DNA from: an uncultured Bacteroidia bacterium
GTDB lineage: Bacteria > Bacteroidota > Bacteroidia > Bacteroidales > Prolixibacteraceae
NCBI GenBank assembly: GCA_903902325.1
Contig: CAIUUO010000145.1
Coordinates: forward strand, 1-48,307
Direction: 5' to 3'
Length of the DNA stretch: 48,307 bases
Shown piece by piece: positions 31,862-39,682 of the stretch. The first letter of the stretch is position 1. Every line of letters starts with the position of its first letter. A program made the position numbers and the translations under genes. The notes below the pieces were generated by a model, which saw nothing but the letters and a program-made list of their open reading frames with translations, ran no database searches and had not been told where the DNA came from.

Positions 31862-32374
31862 ATGAGAAATGTATTAAAAGTACTTGTAAGTTCAAGAATC
31901 TATATTCTTGCCATATTGGGAATATCCCTTTACATCGCTATATCACAATTACATATCTCTCTTTGGTTCGTCCTGCTGGGCGGAGCAATAACGGGAGTTG
32001 TTTTCGGCAAAGTTTTCTGCAGATGGGTTTGCCCAATGGGCTTAATTATGGAATTAATGATGAGTCTGAGTCCCGACGGCAAGGTAAGGCAAATGTACCA
32101 ATACCACAAAGTTGGTTGCCCAATTGCTTGGATATCAGGATGGCTGAACAAATTCTCGTTTTTGCGCATTCATCTCAATCAGGATAGTTGCATTACCTGT
32201 GGCAAATGTGATAAACAATGTTATATCGTGGCCATGGAGCCACAGAAATTCAGCCTGTACAAACCGGGGATGGAAGAACCCGGGAGCAGCTATACCTGTT
32301 CAAAATGTTTACAGTGTGTCGCGGCATGTCCGAATGGAAGTTTAAAATATTCCGCAAAAAGAAAAATTAGTTAG
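31862..32374 (+). CDS. NapH/MauN-like 4Fe-4S membrane protein
   Basis: 170 residues from ATG 31862. Two N-terminal membrane helices precede GKVFCRWVCPMG (the NapH/CcoG-type Cys pair in a membrane loop), then two ferredoxin-like clusters CITCGKCDKQC and CSKCLQCVAACPNG. This is an electron-transfer protein passing electrons between quinone and a soluble Fe-S partner. It is smaller than NapH and lacks a full four-helix set. It follows the SQR-like gene by about 50 bp and could be its electron partner; that is inferred. Confidence 0.82.
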   Translation: MRNVLKVLVSSRIYILAILGISLYIAISQLHISLWFVLLGGAITGVVFGKVFCRWVCPMGLIMELMMSLSPDGKVRQMYQYHKVGCPIAWISGWLNKFSFLRIHLNQDSCITCGKCDKQCYIVAMEPQKFSLYKPGMEEPGSSYTCSKCLQCVAACPNGSLKYSAKRKIS

Positions 32375-32404
32375 TAAATTTACCCGTAATTAAAATAGTT
32401 ATTA

Positions 32405-33016
32405 ATGAGCAACTTTGACGATAAAGCCAAAACCTGGGATGAGAATCCTATTCATATGGAGCGTTCTCTGGCGATAGCGCTAAAAATGAAGAACACCCTA
32501 CCGCTGCGCAAGGATATGAAAGCACTTGAATATGGTGCAGGAACAGGCATCCTGAGTTTTCTTCTGAGCGAAAACCTGGGTCACATTACAATGATGGACA
32601 GTTCGGCCGGAATGGTCAAAGTAATGGAAGAGAAAGTCATCGACAGGAAAACAACCAATTTAACTCCTGTATTCATGAATCTCGAGAAGGAGAGGCCGTA
32701 TGCGTCTTATGATCTGATTTTCAATCAAATGGTACTACATCACATTAAGGATATCCATTCCATCTTTGAGAAATTCTACCAAATGCTCCTACCGGGAGGA
32801 ATTTTGGCTATTGCCGATCTGTACCCTGAAGACGGAACATTTCACGGTGACGGTGCTGACGTGCATTTGGGATTTGATACTGAACAACTCAAAAAGGATC
32901 TTCTTGATACAGGATTTAAAAATATTAAAGTGGAGGAGTGTTATACTGTGAAAAGGCAGGTTGCCGGAGAGCCCACTAAGTTCTTCCCTATTTTTCTTCT
33001 GACTGCCTCAAGATAA
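32405..33016 (+). CDS. Class I SAM-dependent methyltransferase
   Basis: 203 residues with MSNFDDKAKTWDENPIHMERS at the start and motif I ALEYGAGTGILSFLL. Later motifs are DSSAGMVKVMEEK, YDLIFNQMVLHHIKDI and LLPGGILAIADLYPEDG. The DDKAxxWDENP start is typical of a small Bacteroidota/Firmicutes group found near redox or arsenic genes. Its substrate is unknown. Adjacent to a 4Fe-4S protein upstream (30 bp) and DUF1847 downstream (14 bp), so probably part of one transcript. Confidence 0.83.
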   Translation: MSNFDDKAKTWDENPIHMERSLAIALKMKNTLPLRKDMKALEYGAGTGILSFLLSENLGHITMMDSSAGMVKVMEEKVIDRKTTNLTPVFMNLEKERPYASYDLIFNQMVLHHIKDIHSIFEKFYQMLLPGGILAIADLYPEDGTFHGDGADVHLGFDTEQLKKDLLDTGFKNIKVEECYTVKRQVAGEPTKFFPIFLLTASR

Positions 33017-33030
33017 TCTCGCAAATACAT

Positions 33031-33513
33031 ATGGGAAACATGGTGGTAAATGAATTATACGATACCCAATCTAAAAAAGTGATGAATGCTGCGGAAGTTG
33101 CTTATGTCCGTGGATCAAACCGATTGGAGGAAATCCGCAATTATGCGCGTCAGGCAGGAGTCAAAAAAATTGGGATAGCACATTGTGTATCAATGCCAAA
33201 AGAAGCCTTGGCAGTTGAAAAATTTTTGTCATCTGATTTTGAAGTATTTATAGTCGATTGTAAATGCGGAAAGGTCACTAAAAAAGAGATGCTGGGAATT
33301 GAAGGAAGCAGCATCATGTGTAACCCTGCCGGACAGGCCGAATTTTTGAAAGAAAAAAAGACAGAACTAAATATTTCAATGGGATTGTGTGTCGGACATG
33401 ATATGCTGTTCAGTAAGAAATCTGATGTAGCAGTTACCACCCTGGTGGTGAAAGACAGAGTGAACAACCACAATCCCATCGAAGGAATCAGGGCAATGAT
33501 AGAAACTGTATAA
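33031..33513 (+). CDS. DUF1847 metal-binding protein
   Basis: 160 residues with cysteine-containing loops spread over the sequence: AHCVSMP, VDCKCGKV, IMCNPAGQ and LCVGHD. This matches DUF1847, thought to bind metal through Cys residues. Function is not known. It lies 14 nt before the aminotransferase/desulfurase gene. A minus-strand open frame of 374 residues covers this area but is a shadow. Confidence 0.8.
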   Translation: MGNMVVNELYDTQSKKVMNAAEVAYVRGSNRLEEIRNYARQAGVKKIGIAHCVSMPKEALAVEKFLSSDFEVFIVDCKCGKVTKKEMLGIEGSSIMCNPAGQAEFLKEKKTELNISMGLCVGHDMLFSKKSDVAVTTLVVKDRVNNHNPIEGIRAMIETV

Positions 33514-33527
33514 AACATATTTTCTGT

Positions 33528-35003
33528 ATGCAATCGGAGTTGGAAGATTATTTCGGTAAGTTCAGAGAGCATATTATAGGGATTGATCAAACCTTTAACT
33601 CTCCTTACGGTAAAAAGAAAATTATCTATGGCGACTGGATCGCCAGCGGCAGGCTCTATCGCCCGATAGAAGAGGCAATGACCAACCGTTTTGGCCCCTT
33701 TGTCGGAAACACACACACGGATGCCAGCGAGACAGGCGTTCTGATGACCAAGGCATACCATTACGCACAACATCTCATCAAGGAACATGTGCATGCGGGT
33801 CCGAATGATGTCATCATCAATGCAGGGGCCGGCATGACTACCGTGATCAACAAATTGCAGCGCATCCTGGGATTCAGGTCCATGGCAAAATTTTGCAAGC
33901 AGGATTGCTTCGCAACGGAGGAACGTCCTGTCGTGTTTATCACCCACATGGAGCATCATTCCAACCACACCTCCTGGCTCGAAACCATTGCGGATGTGGT
34001 TCAGTTGGCCCCCGACAAGGATCTGCTGGTCGATCTGAACCAGCTTCGCCTCGAACTTGAGAAGTACAAGGGACGAAAAATGAAGATAGGTTCTTTTACG
34101 GCTTGCTCCAATGTAACAGGAATCTCCACACCCTACCATGCAATGGCTAAGATCATGCATGAGAACGGTGGACTTTGCTTCGTTGATTTTGCCGCTTCTG
34201 CACCTTATGTCGAAATAGACATGCACCCTGAGGATCCTTTGGAAGCATTGGATGCCATCTTTTTCTCCCCGCATAAGTTTCTCGGCGGACCCGGAAGCTC
34301 GGGTGTGATGGTTTTCAACTCTTCTATCTACACCTCCGAAGTGCCCGACAACCCGGGCGGAGGAACCGTCGACTGGACCAATCCCTGGGGTGAATTCAAA
34401 TATGTGGACGACATCGAAGCCCGCGAAGATGGCGGTACACCCGGATTTCTACAAACAATCAAAGCTGCGCTCAGTATCCGGTTAAAAAATCAGATGGGTG
34501 TTGAAAAGATGAGAACCAGAGAAGAAGAGCTTGTAAAAATAGTTTTCAAGGAGATGCCAAAAATTCCGCACTTGCATATCCTGGCAGATAAAATCCACAA
34601 AAGGCTTGGGATTATCTCTTTTTACCTCGATAATGTTCATTTCAACCTGGTCGTCAAGTTATTGAACGACAGGTTTGGTATTCAAGTCCGCGGCGGATGT
34701 GCTTGCGCAGGAACTTACGGCCATTTTCTGCTGGATGTTTCACACGATCAGTCCAAACACATCACCGACCTGATCAACTTTGGCGACCTCTCCCAAAAAC
34801 CAGGATGGATCCGGCTCTCGCTTCATCCAACGATGACAAATGAGGAGTTATACCTTATCCTTGATGCAATCAACCAGGTACAATCCAATCACACTGAATG
34901 GGGCAAAGAGTATATTTACAACAATAAAACCAACGAATTCAGGCACTTTGCAGAATCCGAAGACAAAACGGTTTTCGTTATTCCCTGGTTCGAACTGGAA
35001 TAA
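33528..35003 (+). CDS. Class V aminotransferase / cysteine desulfurase-like enzyme
   Basis: 491 residues, a PLP enzyme of the SufS/IscS/NifS superfamily. PLP-site motifs: NAGAGMTTVINKLQR, HMEHHSNHTSW, FVDFAASAPYVEIDM and the Schiff-base Lys in FFSPHKFLGGPGSSGV. A probable persulfide-accepting Cys is in RGGCACAGTYGH at the position of the SufS catalytic Cys loop. It is longer than IscS (about 404), with an extra C-terminal 50 residues. In this neighbourhood a desulfurase-type sulfur donor fits; a pure aminotransferase cannot be excluded. Confidence 0.82.
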   Translation: MQSELEDYFGKFREHIIGIDQTFNSPYGKKKIIYGDWIASGRLYRPIEEAMTNRFGPFVGNTHTDASETGVLMTKAYHYAQHLIKEHVHAGPNDVIINAGAGMTTVINKLQRILGFRSMAKFCKQDCFATEERPVVFITHMEHHSNHTSWLETIADVVQLAPDKDLLVDLNQLRLELEKYKGRKMKIGSFTACSNVTGISTPYHAMAKIMHENGGLCFVDFAASAPYVEIDMHPEDPLEALDAIFFSPHKFLGGPGSSGVMVFNSSIYTSEVPDNPGGGTVDWTNPWGEFKYVDDIEAREDGGTPGFLQTIKAALSIRLKNQMGVEKMRTREEELVKIVFKEMPKIPHLHILADKIHKRLGIISFYLDNVHFNLVVKLLNDRFGIQVRGGCACAGTYGHFLLDVSHDQSKHITDLINFGDLSQKPGWIRLSLHPTMTNEELYLILDAINQVQSNHTEWGKEYIYNNKTNEFRHFAESEDKTVFVIPWFELE

Positions 35004-35020
35004 TAAAAAAGAAAGCCTTA

Positions 35021-35111
35021 GAGTCCTTTGTGTTTCACTTTGAGACCTTTGTGGTTAGATTTAAATCTTACCACGAAGGTCACAAAGGAATACTCAAAGG
35101 ACACGAAGGAC
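35021..35111. repeat. Palindromic intergenic repeat (CCTTTGTG type)
   Basis: Imperfect inverted repeat centred on the palindrome AGATTTAAATCT (35057-35068); left arm AGTCCTTTGTG...ACCTTTGTGGTTAGATTT, right arm AAATCTTACCACGAAGGT...CAAAGGACACGAAGGAC. A third family of hairpin repeats, between the desulfurase and rhodanese genes; distinct from the GCAAAG and CTCCCC families. Confidence 0.78.
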
Positions 35112-35178
35112 AGTTTAATCATCAATTCAGACTCAGAATCAAATAATTAAACACATAAAACTCCTTAATTTTATCACA

Positions 35179-35628
35179 ATGAAAAGAAGAATCTCCATAC
35201 TCCTGCTTTTTGCAATGGCAACATCAACTTTAGTTTCCTGCTTTTCTCCTGCCCAGGGTCAGAACGACCCATGGACACCACAGCAATTGCTGGCTCCCGC
35301 CGATCTTGCCAAAACACTCAAAGATTCCAAATCACCCCAACCGATCATCTTCAGTATCGGTATGCAGGCAATCGTCAAGGGGTCAATCGATATTGGTCCG
35401 GCAATGGTGGCTGAGAACCTGAATGTGCTGAAACAAAAACTGAGCAAATTGCCAAAAAATGCGGCTATCGTAGTCTACTGCGGATGTTGCCCTTTCTCCA
35501 GATGCCCGAACATCCGTCCGGCCATGGCCCTGTTGAAAGAGATGCAATTTACCAACTACAAACTGCTCAACCTGCCTCAAAACGTAAAGGTCGACTGGAT
35601 TGACAAGGGTTATCCGATGAATGAATAA
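35179..35628 (+). CDS. Exported rhodanese-like lipoprotein with Cys-rich active loop
   Basis: 149 residues with a lipoprotein signal (LLLFAMATSTLVSC, Cys at about 21). The rhodanese-like domain includes IIFSIGMQAIVKGSIDIGP and the active loop VVYCGCCPFSRCPNIRPA, which has four cysteines instead of the usual single one in CRxGxR. The last third (LKEMQFTNYKLLNLPQN) is the usual end of a rhodanese domain. It probably handles sulfane sulfur in the periplasm. It overlaps the reading frame of the TlpA-like gene region and is followed by it 20 nt on. Confidence 0.82.
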   Translation: MKRRISILLLFAMATSTLVSCFSPAQGQNDPWTPQQLLAPADLAKTLKDSKSPQPIIFSIGMQAIVKGSIDIGPAMVAENLNVLKQKLSKLPKNAAIVVYCGCCPFSRCPNIRPAMALLKEMQFTNYKLLNLPQNVKVDWIDKGYPMNE

Positions 35629-35647
35629 ACGCGCAACTAATTCATTC

Positions 35648-36166
35648 ATGAAGAATCTGATTCTTACAACGGTATTATTGGTTTTTTGCAGCAGTTTGTC
35701 AGCAATCTATGCCCAGGTACCCGGACTTGAAAAAGGGAACAAGGCACCCGAAATCTCCCTTCCCGATCCAAACGGGAAGGAGATTTCGTTATCCTCCCTA
35801 AAAGGCAAACTGGTGTTGATTGATTTCTGGGCAACCTGGTGTTCTCCTTGCGTGGAAGAACAGACGGATCTTGCGAGATTGTTTACTAAATTCAAAAACT
35901 CAGGTTTCACCAATGGTAAAGGGTTTGAAATTTACGGGGTATCCCTTGATGCCAAAAAACCAAACTGGGAGAACGTTGTCAGGTCAAAGAAAATCAGCTG
36001 GGTCCAGGTGAGCGACCTGAAATTCTGGAAATCCCCGGTTGCCAAGACCTATAACATACAGGAACTGCCCTTCAATGTCCTTATAGACGGGAAAGGAATT
36101 ATACTGGCAAAGAACCTGCACGGCATTGACCTTGAAAAGGCAATTTCCAAATACCTGACAAAATAA
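35648..36166 (+). CDS. TlpA-like thiol-disulfide oxidoreductase
   Basis: 172 residues from ATG 35648 (an ATG nine codons earlier is possible, but MKNLILTT starts a proper signal peptide). Exported AhpC/TSA-type domain: GNKAPEISLPDPNGKEISLSSLKGK, then FWATWCSPCVEEQ (WCSPC redox pair) and LPFNVLIDGKG cis-Pro. It acts on thiols or disulfides in the periplasm. It follows the rhodanese lipoprotein, suggesting the two work on the same sulfur substrate. Confidence 0.88.
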   Translation: MKNLILTTVLLVFCSSLSAIYAQVPGLEKGNKAPEISLPDPNGKEISLSSLKGKLVLIDFWATWCSPCVEEQTDLARLFTKFKNSGFTNGKGFEIYGVSLDAKKPNWENVVRSKKISWVQVSDLKFWKSPVAKTYNIQELPFNVLIDGKGIILAKNLHGIDLEKAISKYLTK

Positions 36167-36212
36167 AAAATACTCCAATATTTGCAAGCCAGATGAAATT
36201 TTTATTATTTTG

Positions 36213-36235
36213 TTCGTAATTTCACGAACTACGAA
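36213..36235. promoter_or_regulatory. Candidate ArsR operator
   Basis: TTCGTA (36213-36218) and TACGAA (36230-36235), an inverted repeat with an 11-nt spacer; inside it TTCGT/ACGAA is a second, tighter symmetry (36213-36217 / 36224-36228). It lies about 9 bp before the arsR start, where a repressor could block transcription. TTTTG at about 36208-36212 could be the -33 box. Confidence 0.6.
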
Positions 36236-36243
36236 TAGAATAC

Positions 36244-36567
36244 ATGGAAATAATTTCAAAAGAGCAGAAAAGAATGGCCAGGTATGCCAAGGCCATGGGA
36301 CATCCCATCCGGATGTATGTCCTTGAACTGTTATCGAAACAATCATGCTGCTACAGCGGAGATTTAACTGAAATCCTTCCGATTGTCAAGTCAACACTTT
36401 CCCAGCACCTCAAGGAATTAAAGTCTGCCGGTTTGATACAAGGTGAAATTGAGGCTCCCCGAATCAAATATTGTCTGAACAAGGAAAACTGGGCAGAAGC
36501 GCAGCAATTATTCAGCCAGTTCCTCATCATTTCAACAAATACAACAGATTGTCAAACAAACAAATAA
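36244..36567 (+). CDS. arsR: ArsR family metalloregulator
   Basis: 107 residues, a winged-helix repressor of the ArsR/SmtB family. The likely sensing cysteines are C34/C35 (KQSCCYSGDL), close to the recognition helix VKSTLSQHLKELKSAGLI. The order matches Bacteroidota ArsR proteins that respond to As(III) or related thiophilic metalloids; ligand specificity is not certain. It leads an operon with arsEFG-like, BFD and permease genes and has its own inverted-repeat operator upstream. Confidence 0.86.
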   Translation: MEIISKEQKRMARYAKAMGHPIRMYVLELLSKQSCCYSGDLTEILPIVKSTLSQHLKELKSAGLIQGEIEAPRIKYCLNKENWAEAQQLFSQFLIISTNTTDCQTNK

Positions 36568-36574
36568 ATTCATC

Positions 36575-36808
36575 ATGGAAATTAAAATCCTGGGAACAGG
36601 TTGTCAGAAATGCAAGACGCTTGAAAAACTTACCCGAGAAGTAGTGGAACAAAATAACATCGATGCTTCGGTATCTAAAGTGGAAGACATTGTTGAAATC
36701 ATGGGGTACGGTGTCATGACGACTCCTGCTTTGGTTGTAAACGGGAAAGTTGAAATAAAGGGAAGGGTTCCATCTTCGGATGAAATCAAAAAATTGCTAA
36801 CCAGATAA
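36575..36808 (+). CDS. arsE: ArsE-like small thioredoxin-fold protein
   Basis: 77 residues with MEIKILGTGCQKCKTLEKL at the start (redox pair C10-x-x-C13, CQKC) and the cis-Pro segment TTPALVVNGK. This is the redox-active-disulfide-2 type, and in arsEFG operons it is called ArsE, the partner of ArsF in nitroaromatic arsenical reduction or release. The gene starts 8 nt after arsR. No membrane signal, so cytoplasmic. Confidence 0.78.
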   Translation: MEIKILGTGCQKCKTLEKLTREVVEQNNIDASVSKVEDIVEIMGYGVMTTPALVVNGKVEIKGRVPSSDEIKKLLTR

Positions 36809-36818
36809 ATCAATTTGT

Positions 36819-37223
36819 ATGAAAAGGTTCATTTTAAGTTGTGTACTTATTGTTTTGGGAATCCTAACAAACAATGCCCAAACTGCCAAAAAAGAGATTT
36901 CGGTTGTCACCCCCGATAAGATTGAAGCCTACTATTTCCATTTCAATGCCAGGTGCGAAACTTGCAGGGCAGTAGAATCTGAAGCAAAATCTGACATTGA
37001 AACATTGTATCCGGGCAAGGCAACTTTTCAGGCAGTCAACATGGATGACGCTGCAGGAAAATTAATTGCCGACAGGCTCAAAATTTCGGGTCAAACACTC
37101 CTGATCGTGAAGGGAAACAAGCGAATTAATCTTACAAATGAGGGGTTCATGTATGCAACAACAAATCCTGCCAAACTCAAATCAATCATCAAACAAAAAG
37201 TTGACAACCAATTAGGCAAGTAG
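36819..37223 (+). CDS. arsF: ArsF-like thioredoxin-fold protein
   Basis: 134 residues with an N-terminal hydrophobic stretch (ILSCVLIVLGILTN, possible signal or anchor) and redox pair CETC in FNARCETCRAVESEAKSDI. The layout is that of the nitrophenyl-compound-nitroreductase-subunit ArsF family, which co-occurs with ArsE and ArsG. The hydrophobic start suggests export, which differs from the cytoplasmic ArsE. Gene follows 10 nt after arsE and precedes arsG by 3 nt. Confidence 0.75.
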   Translation: MKRFILSCVLIVLGILTNNAQTAKKEISVVTPDKIEAYYFHFNARCETCRAVESEAKSDIETLYPGKATFQAVNMDDAAGKLIADRLKISGQTLLIVKGNKRINLTNEGFMYATTNPAKLKSIIKQKVDNQLGK

Positions 37224-37226
37224 GTA

Positions 37227-37925
37227 ATGGAATTTCTGACCACTCTTTTGGAAAACAGTACGATGCCATGGCTGTCAGCATTTCTTCTTGGTTTAATGAC
37301 AGCCATCAGTCCATGCCCGCTGGCAACCAACATCACGGCCGTGGGTTTTATCGGGAAGGATATTGAGAACCGAAACCGTGTTTTCCTCAATGGGTTGCTT
37401 TATACGCTGGGGCGTGCGTTGTCCTATACGGTTATTGCTCTGGTAATCTATTTTGGGGTTGATCAGTTTAAATTCGCAGGATTCTTTCAACGGTACGGAG
37501 AAAAAATCCTCGGTCCGTTGCTCATTATCATCGGTTTGTTGATGCTCGATGTAATCAGGATAAAATTTCCGGGAATCAACAGACTGACTTCAAAAATGGA
37601 ATCCAAAACCAAATGGAGATACCTGGATTCCATTTTGCTGGGTATGCTTTTTGCGTTGGCTTTCTGCCCATACAGTGGGGTCCTCTACTTTGGGATGCTC
37701 ATTCCGATGACAATCGCCAGCACATCCGGCCTTTTTTTGCCCTTGGTTTTTGCGCTGGCCACAGGCATCCCAGTTATCCTGTTTTCCTGGTTACTGGCAT
37801 TCTCAGTTGGTTCTGTAGGAGGAGTATACCACAAGCTGAAGAGCTTTGAAATCTGGTTCCGTCGTGTGGTAGCACTTGTATTTATTGGCGTTGGAATCTA
37901 TTACGTTCTATACAGATTGTTATGA
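37227..37925 (+). CDS. arsG: ArsG-like DsbD/CcdA-family permease
   Basis: 232 residues with about six to seven membrane helices. Cys/Pro motifs ISPCPLATN and FCPYSGVLYF are the two paired redox-cysteine helices of the CcdA/DsbD family; this type is the ArsG permease, reported to extrude trivalent aromatic arsenicals or to move reducing power across the membrane. It overlaps the BFD gene by 4 nt. With ArsE and ArsF it forms the complete arsEFG arrangement. Confidence 0.82.
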   Translation: MEFLTTLLENSTMPWLSAFLLGLMTAISPCPLATNITAVGFIGKDIENRNRVFLNGLLYTLGRALSYTVIALVIYFGVDQFKFAGFFQRYGEKILGPLLIIIGLLMLDVIRIKFPGINRLTSKMESKTKWRYLDSILLGMLFALAFCPYSGVLYFGMLIPMTIASTSGLFLPLVFALATGIPVILFSWLLAFSVGSVGGVYHKLKSFEIWFRRVVALVFIGVGIYYVLYRLL

Positions 37926-38170
37926 ACCCTGCAAATTTCAAGAACTTTAGAATGGCTAAAGCTGATCAGGTTATTTGCCATTGTAAACAAATCACCTCAA
38001 AAGAGATTGAAAATGCCATTCGAATGGGTGCAAAAACGCTTATCGATATTCAGAACAGTACCGGCGCTTGTACGGGCAATCAATGCAAGGAGCTTAATCC
38101 GTCCGGCAAGTGCTGCTCAGGAGATATTGTCCGGATACTAAAAACTTTTCGGGTTGAGAAAATAAATTGA
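37922..38170 (+). CDS. BFD-like [2Fe-2S] ferredoxin
   Basis: 82 residues with cysteines in CHCKQITSKEIENAIRMGAK and GACTGNQCKELNPSGKCC. The first pair, the next pair and the spacing match the bacterioferritin-associated-ferredoxin-type (BFD/NirB Fer2_BFD) domain, so it would bind a [2Fe-2S] cluster and move electrons. It starts within the last codons of arsG (ATGA). It might supply electrons to the ArsE/ArsF pair; that is inferred from context. Confidence 0.8.
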   Translation: MNPANFKNFRMAKADQVICHCKQITSKEIENAIRMGAKTLIDIQNSTGACTGNQCKELNPSGKCCSGDIVRILKTFRVEKIN

Positions 38171-38199
38171 AAATGAATTTTGGCATTCAACAAATTACC

Positions 38200-39228
38200 A
38201 TGAAGAAAAAAAGCGATCCCTGGCTGTGGCTTCCGATCCTATTGTTGCCTGTTTGGTTCCTGATCTACCATTATCTCCAGCCAATGACAGACTGGTTGAT
38301 TGATGTTATGCTGGGTATGACAAAAGGCGCCCACCTTACCGAAGCCATGCGGTTCTTCCTCTTTGAATTCCCCAAGGTGATGCTCCTACTTACCCTGATC
38401 ATCTTCCTGGTAGGAATAATCCGTACTTTTTTTACGCCCGAACGTACCCGGAAAGCGCTCGAAGGGAAGAAGACGTTCACAGGCAACGTAATGGCTGCGG
38501 CCCTTGGAATTGTAACGCCGTTTTGCTCCTGTTCAGCCATTCCTCTCTTTCTGGGATTTGTTGAATCGGGCGTACCATTGGGAGTAACCTTTTCCTTCCT
38601 GATTTCATCCCCCATGATCAATGAGGTGGCCATCATACTTTTATATGGAATGTTTGGCTGGAAGGTTGCCGCCATTTATGTCGGTACCGGACTGGTCATA
38701 GCTATCCTTGCCGGCTGGATCATCGGTTTGCTGAAACTGGAGAAGTGGGTGGAACCCTGGGTGTATCAAACGCATTTGGGTGACAGCGGACAGGAGGAGG
38801 AGAAATTAACCCTTACTGATCGCATCCGGCTTGGTTATGAAGCATTGAAAGAAATTGTTGGCAAGGTCTGGATGTATGTTGCCTTGGGAATTCTCGTCGG
38901 AGCCGGAGCCCATGGCTATGTGCCCGAAGAATTTATGGCAGCCCTGATGGGCAAGTCTGCCTGGTATTCCATACCGCTTTCCGTTCTGATCGGTATTCCA
39001 TTGTATTCCAATGCCGCAGGTATCGTTCCTATCGTCTCTGTTCTGATTGAAAAAGGGGCTTCCCTTGGAACAGCACTGGCTTTTATGATGTCTGTCATTG
39101 GCCTTTCTCTACCGGAAATGATTATTCTTCGTAAAGTGTTGAAACTTCCTCTGATATTCACTTTCATTGGAATCGTAGGATTGGGGATCATGGTGGTTGG
39201 ATATTTGTTCAATTATATTTTGTTATGA
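38200..39228 (+). CDS. ArsP-like / YraQ-type permease
   Basis: 342 residues with eight to nine helices. The signature TPFCSCSAIPLFLGFVESGVPLG and FSFLISSPMINEVAIILL is the DUF318/YraQ permease motif found in ArsP (trivalent organoarsenical efflux). The loop EKLTLTDRIRLGYEALKEIVGK links its two halves. Start at ATG 38200 gives a natural MKKKSDPW N terminus; ATG 38173 is possible and adds nine residues. Last gene of the arsR operon by position; it ends inside the DUF134 promoter. Confidence 0.85.
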   Translation: MKKKSDPWLWLPILLLPVWFLIYHYLQPMTDWLIDVMLGMTKGAHLTEAMRFFLFEFPKVMLLLTLIIFLVGIIRTFFTPERTRKALEGKKTFTGNVMAAALGIVTPFCSCSAIPLFLGFVESGVPLGVTFSFLISSPMINEVAIILLYGMFGWKVAAIYVGTGLVIAILAGWIIGLLKLEKWVEPWVYQTHLGDSGQEEEKLTLTDRIRLGYEALKEIVGKVWMYVALGILVGAGAHGYVPEEFMAALMGKSAWYSIPLSVLIGIPLYSNAAGIVPIVSVLIEKGASLGTALAFMMSVIGLSLPEMIILRKVLKLPLIFTFIGIVGLGIMVVGYLFNYILL

Positions 39229-39248
39229 ACGCAGGTTCATTATCTTTG
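39218..39248 (+). promoter_or_regulatory. DUF134 promoter with embedded operator
   Basis: TTTTG (39218-39222), 18 nt, TATCTTTG (39241-39248). Between the boxes is a perfect inverted repeat ATGAAC-GCAG-GTTCAT (39225-39240). The -7 box ends 7 nt before ATG 39256, so the transcript is leaderless or nearly so. A repressor on the inverted repeat would block the promoter directly; DUF134 is the obvious candidate. Confidence 0.72.
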
Positions 39249-39255
39249 TGGAATT

Positions 39256-39660
39256 ATGCCAAGACCCATCAGAAACCGAAAAGTTGTCAATCCACCACAA
39301 ATGTCGGGTTTCAAGCCTTTTGGAATGCCGCTTTGTAAACTGAAAGTTTTGGAATTGCAATTTGATGAGTACGAAAGCATCAATTTGGTCAATTACCAGG
39401 ATTTGCAGCAAGAGGCAGCAGCAGAAATGATGGGAATATCAAGACCAACTTTTACCAGAATCTACAACAGGGCTCTCAAGAAGATCGCAAAGGCTTTCGT
39501 GGAAGGGTTGGCCATTCAAATTGAAGGTGGCAATGTGGAATTTGAAAAGCAATGGTTTAAATGCCAAAAATGTTTCAAGTTAATTGACGGGATGGAGAAT
39601 CATATCAAATGCGTTGGATGCAATTCGTTTGCCAACAACGAATTAGTCAAAATAAATTAA
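39256..39660 (+). CDS. DUF134 HTH protein
   Basis: 134 residues. The N terminus MPRPIRNRKV and FKPFGMPL, then INLVNYQDLQQEAAAEMMGISRPTFTRIYNRALKKIA, is the DUF134 DNA-binding domain with a sigma-like HTH. The C terminus holds a zinc-ribbon-like WFKCQKCF...HIKCVGCNSF (two CxxC pairs). It probably regulates itself and the neighbouring NifX-like gene through the ATGAAC/GTTCAT operator. Pairing with a NifB/NifX-like protein is common. Confidence 0.84.
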   Translation: MPRPIRNRKVVNPPQMSGFKPFGMPLCKLKVLELQFDEYESINLVNYQDLQQEAAAEMMGISRPTFTRIYNRALKKIAKAFVEGLAIQIEGGNVEFEKQWFKCQKCFKLIDGMENHIKCVGCNSFANNELVKIN

Positions 39661-39682
39661 CAACATCATTAATTCCAATAAA

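Noticed and set aside
33150-34274. 374-aa minus-strand open frame
   Set aside because: It lies antisense to DUF1847 and the PLP enzyme, whose plus-strand frames have complete family motifs; the minus frame has none.
35621-35647. Longer N terminus of the TlpA-like protein
   Set aside because: It adds NKRATNSF before a good signal peptide and overlaps the preceding gene's last codons.
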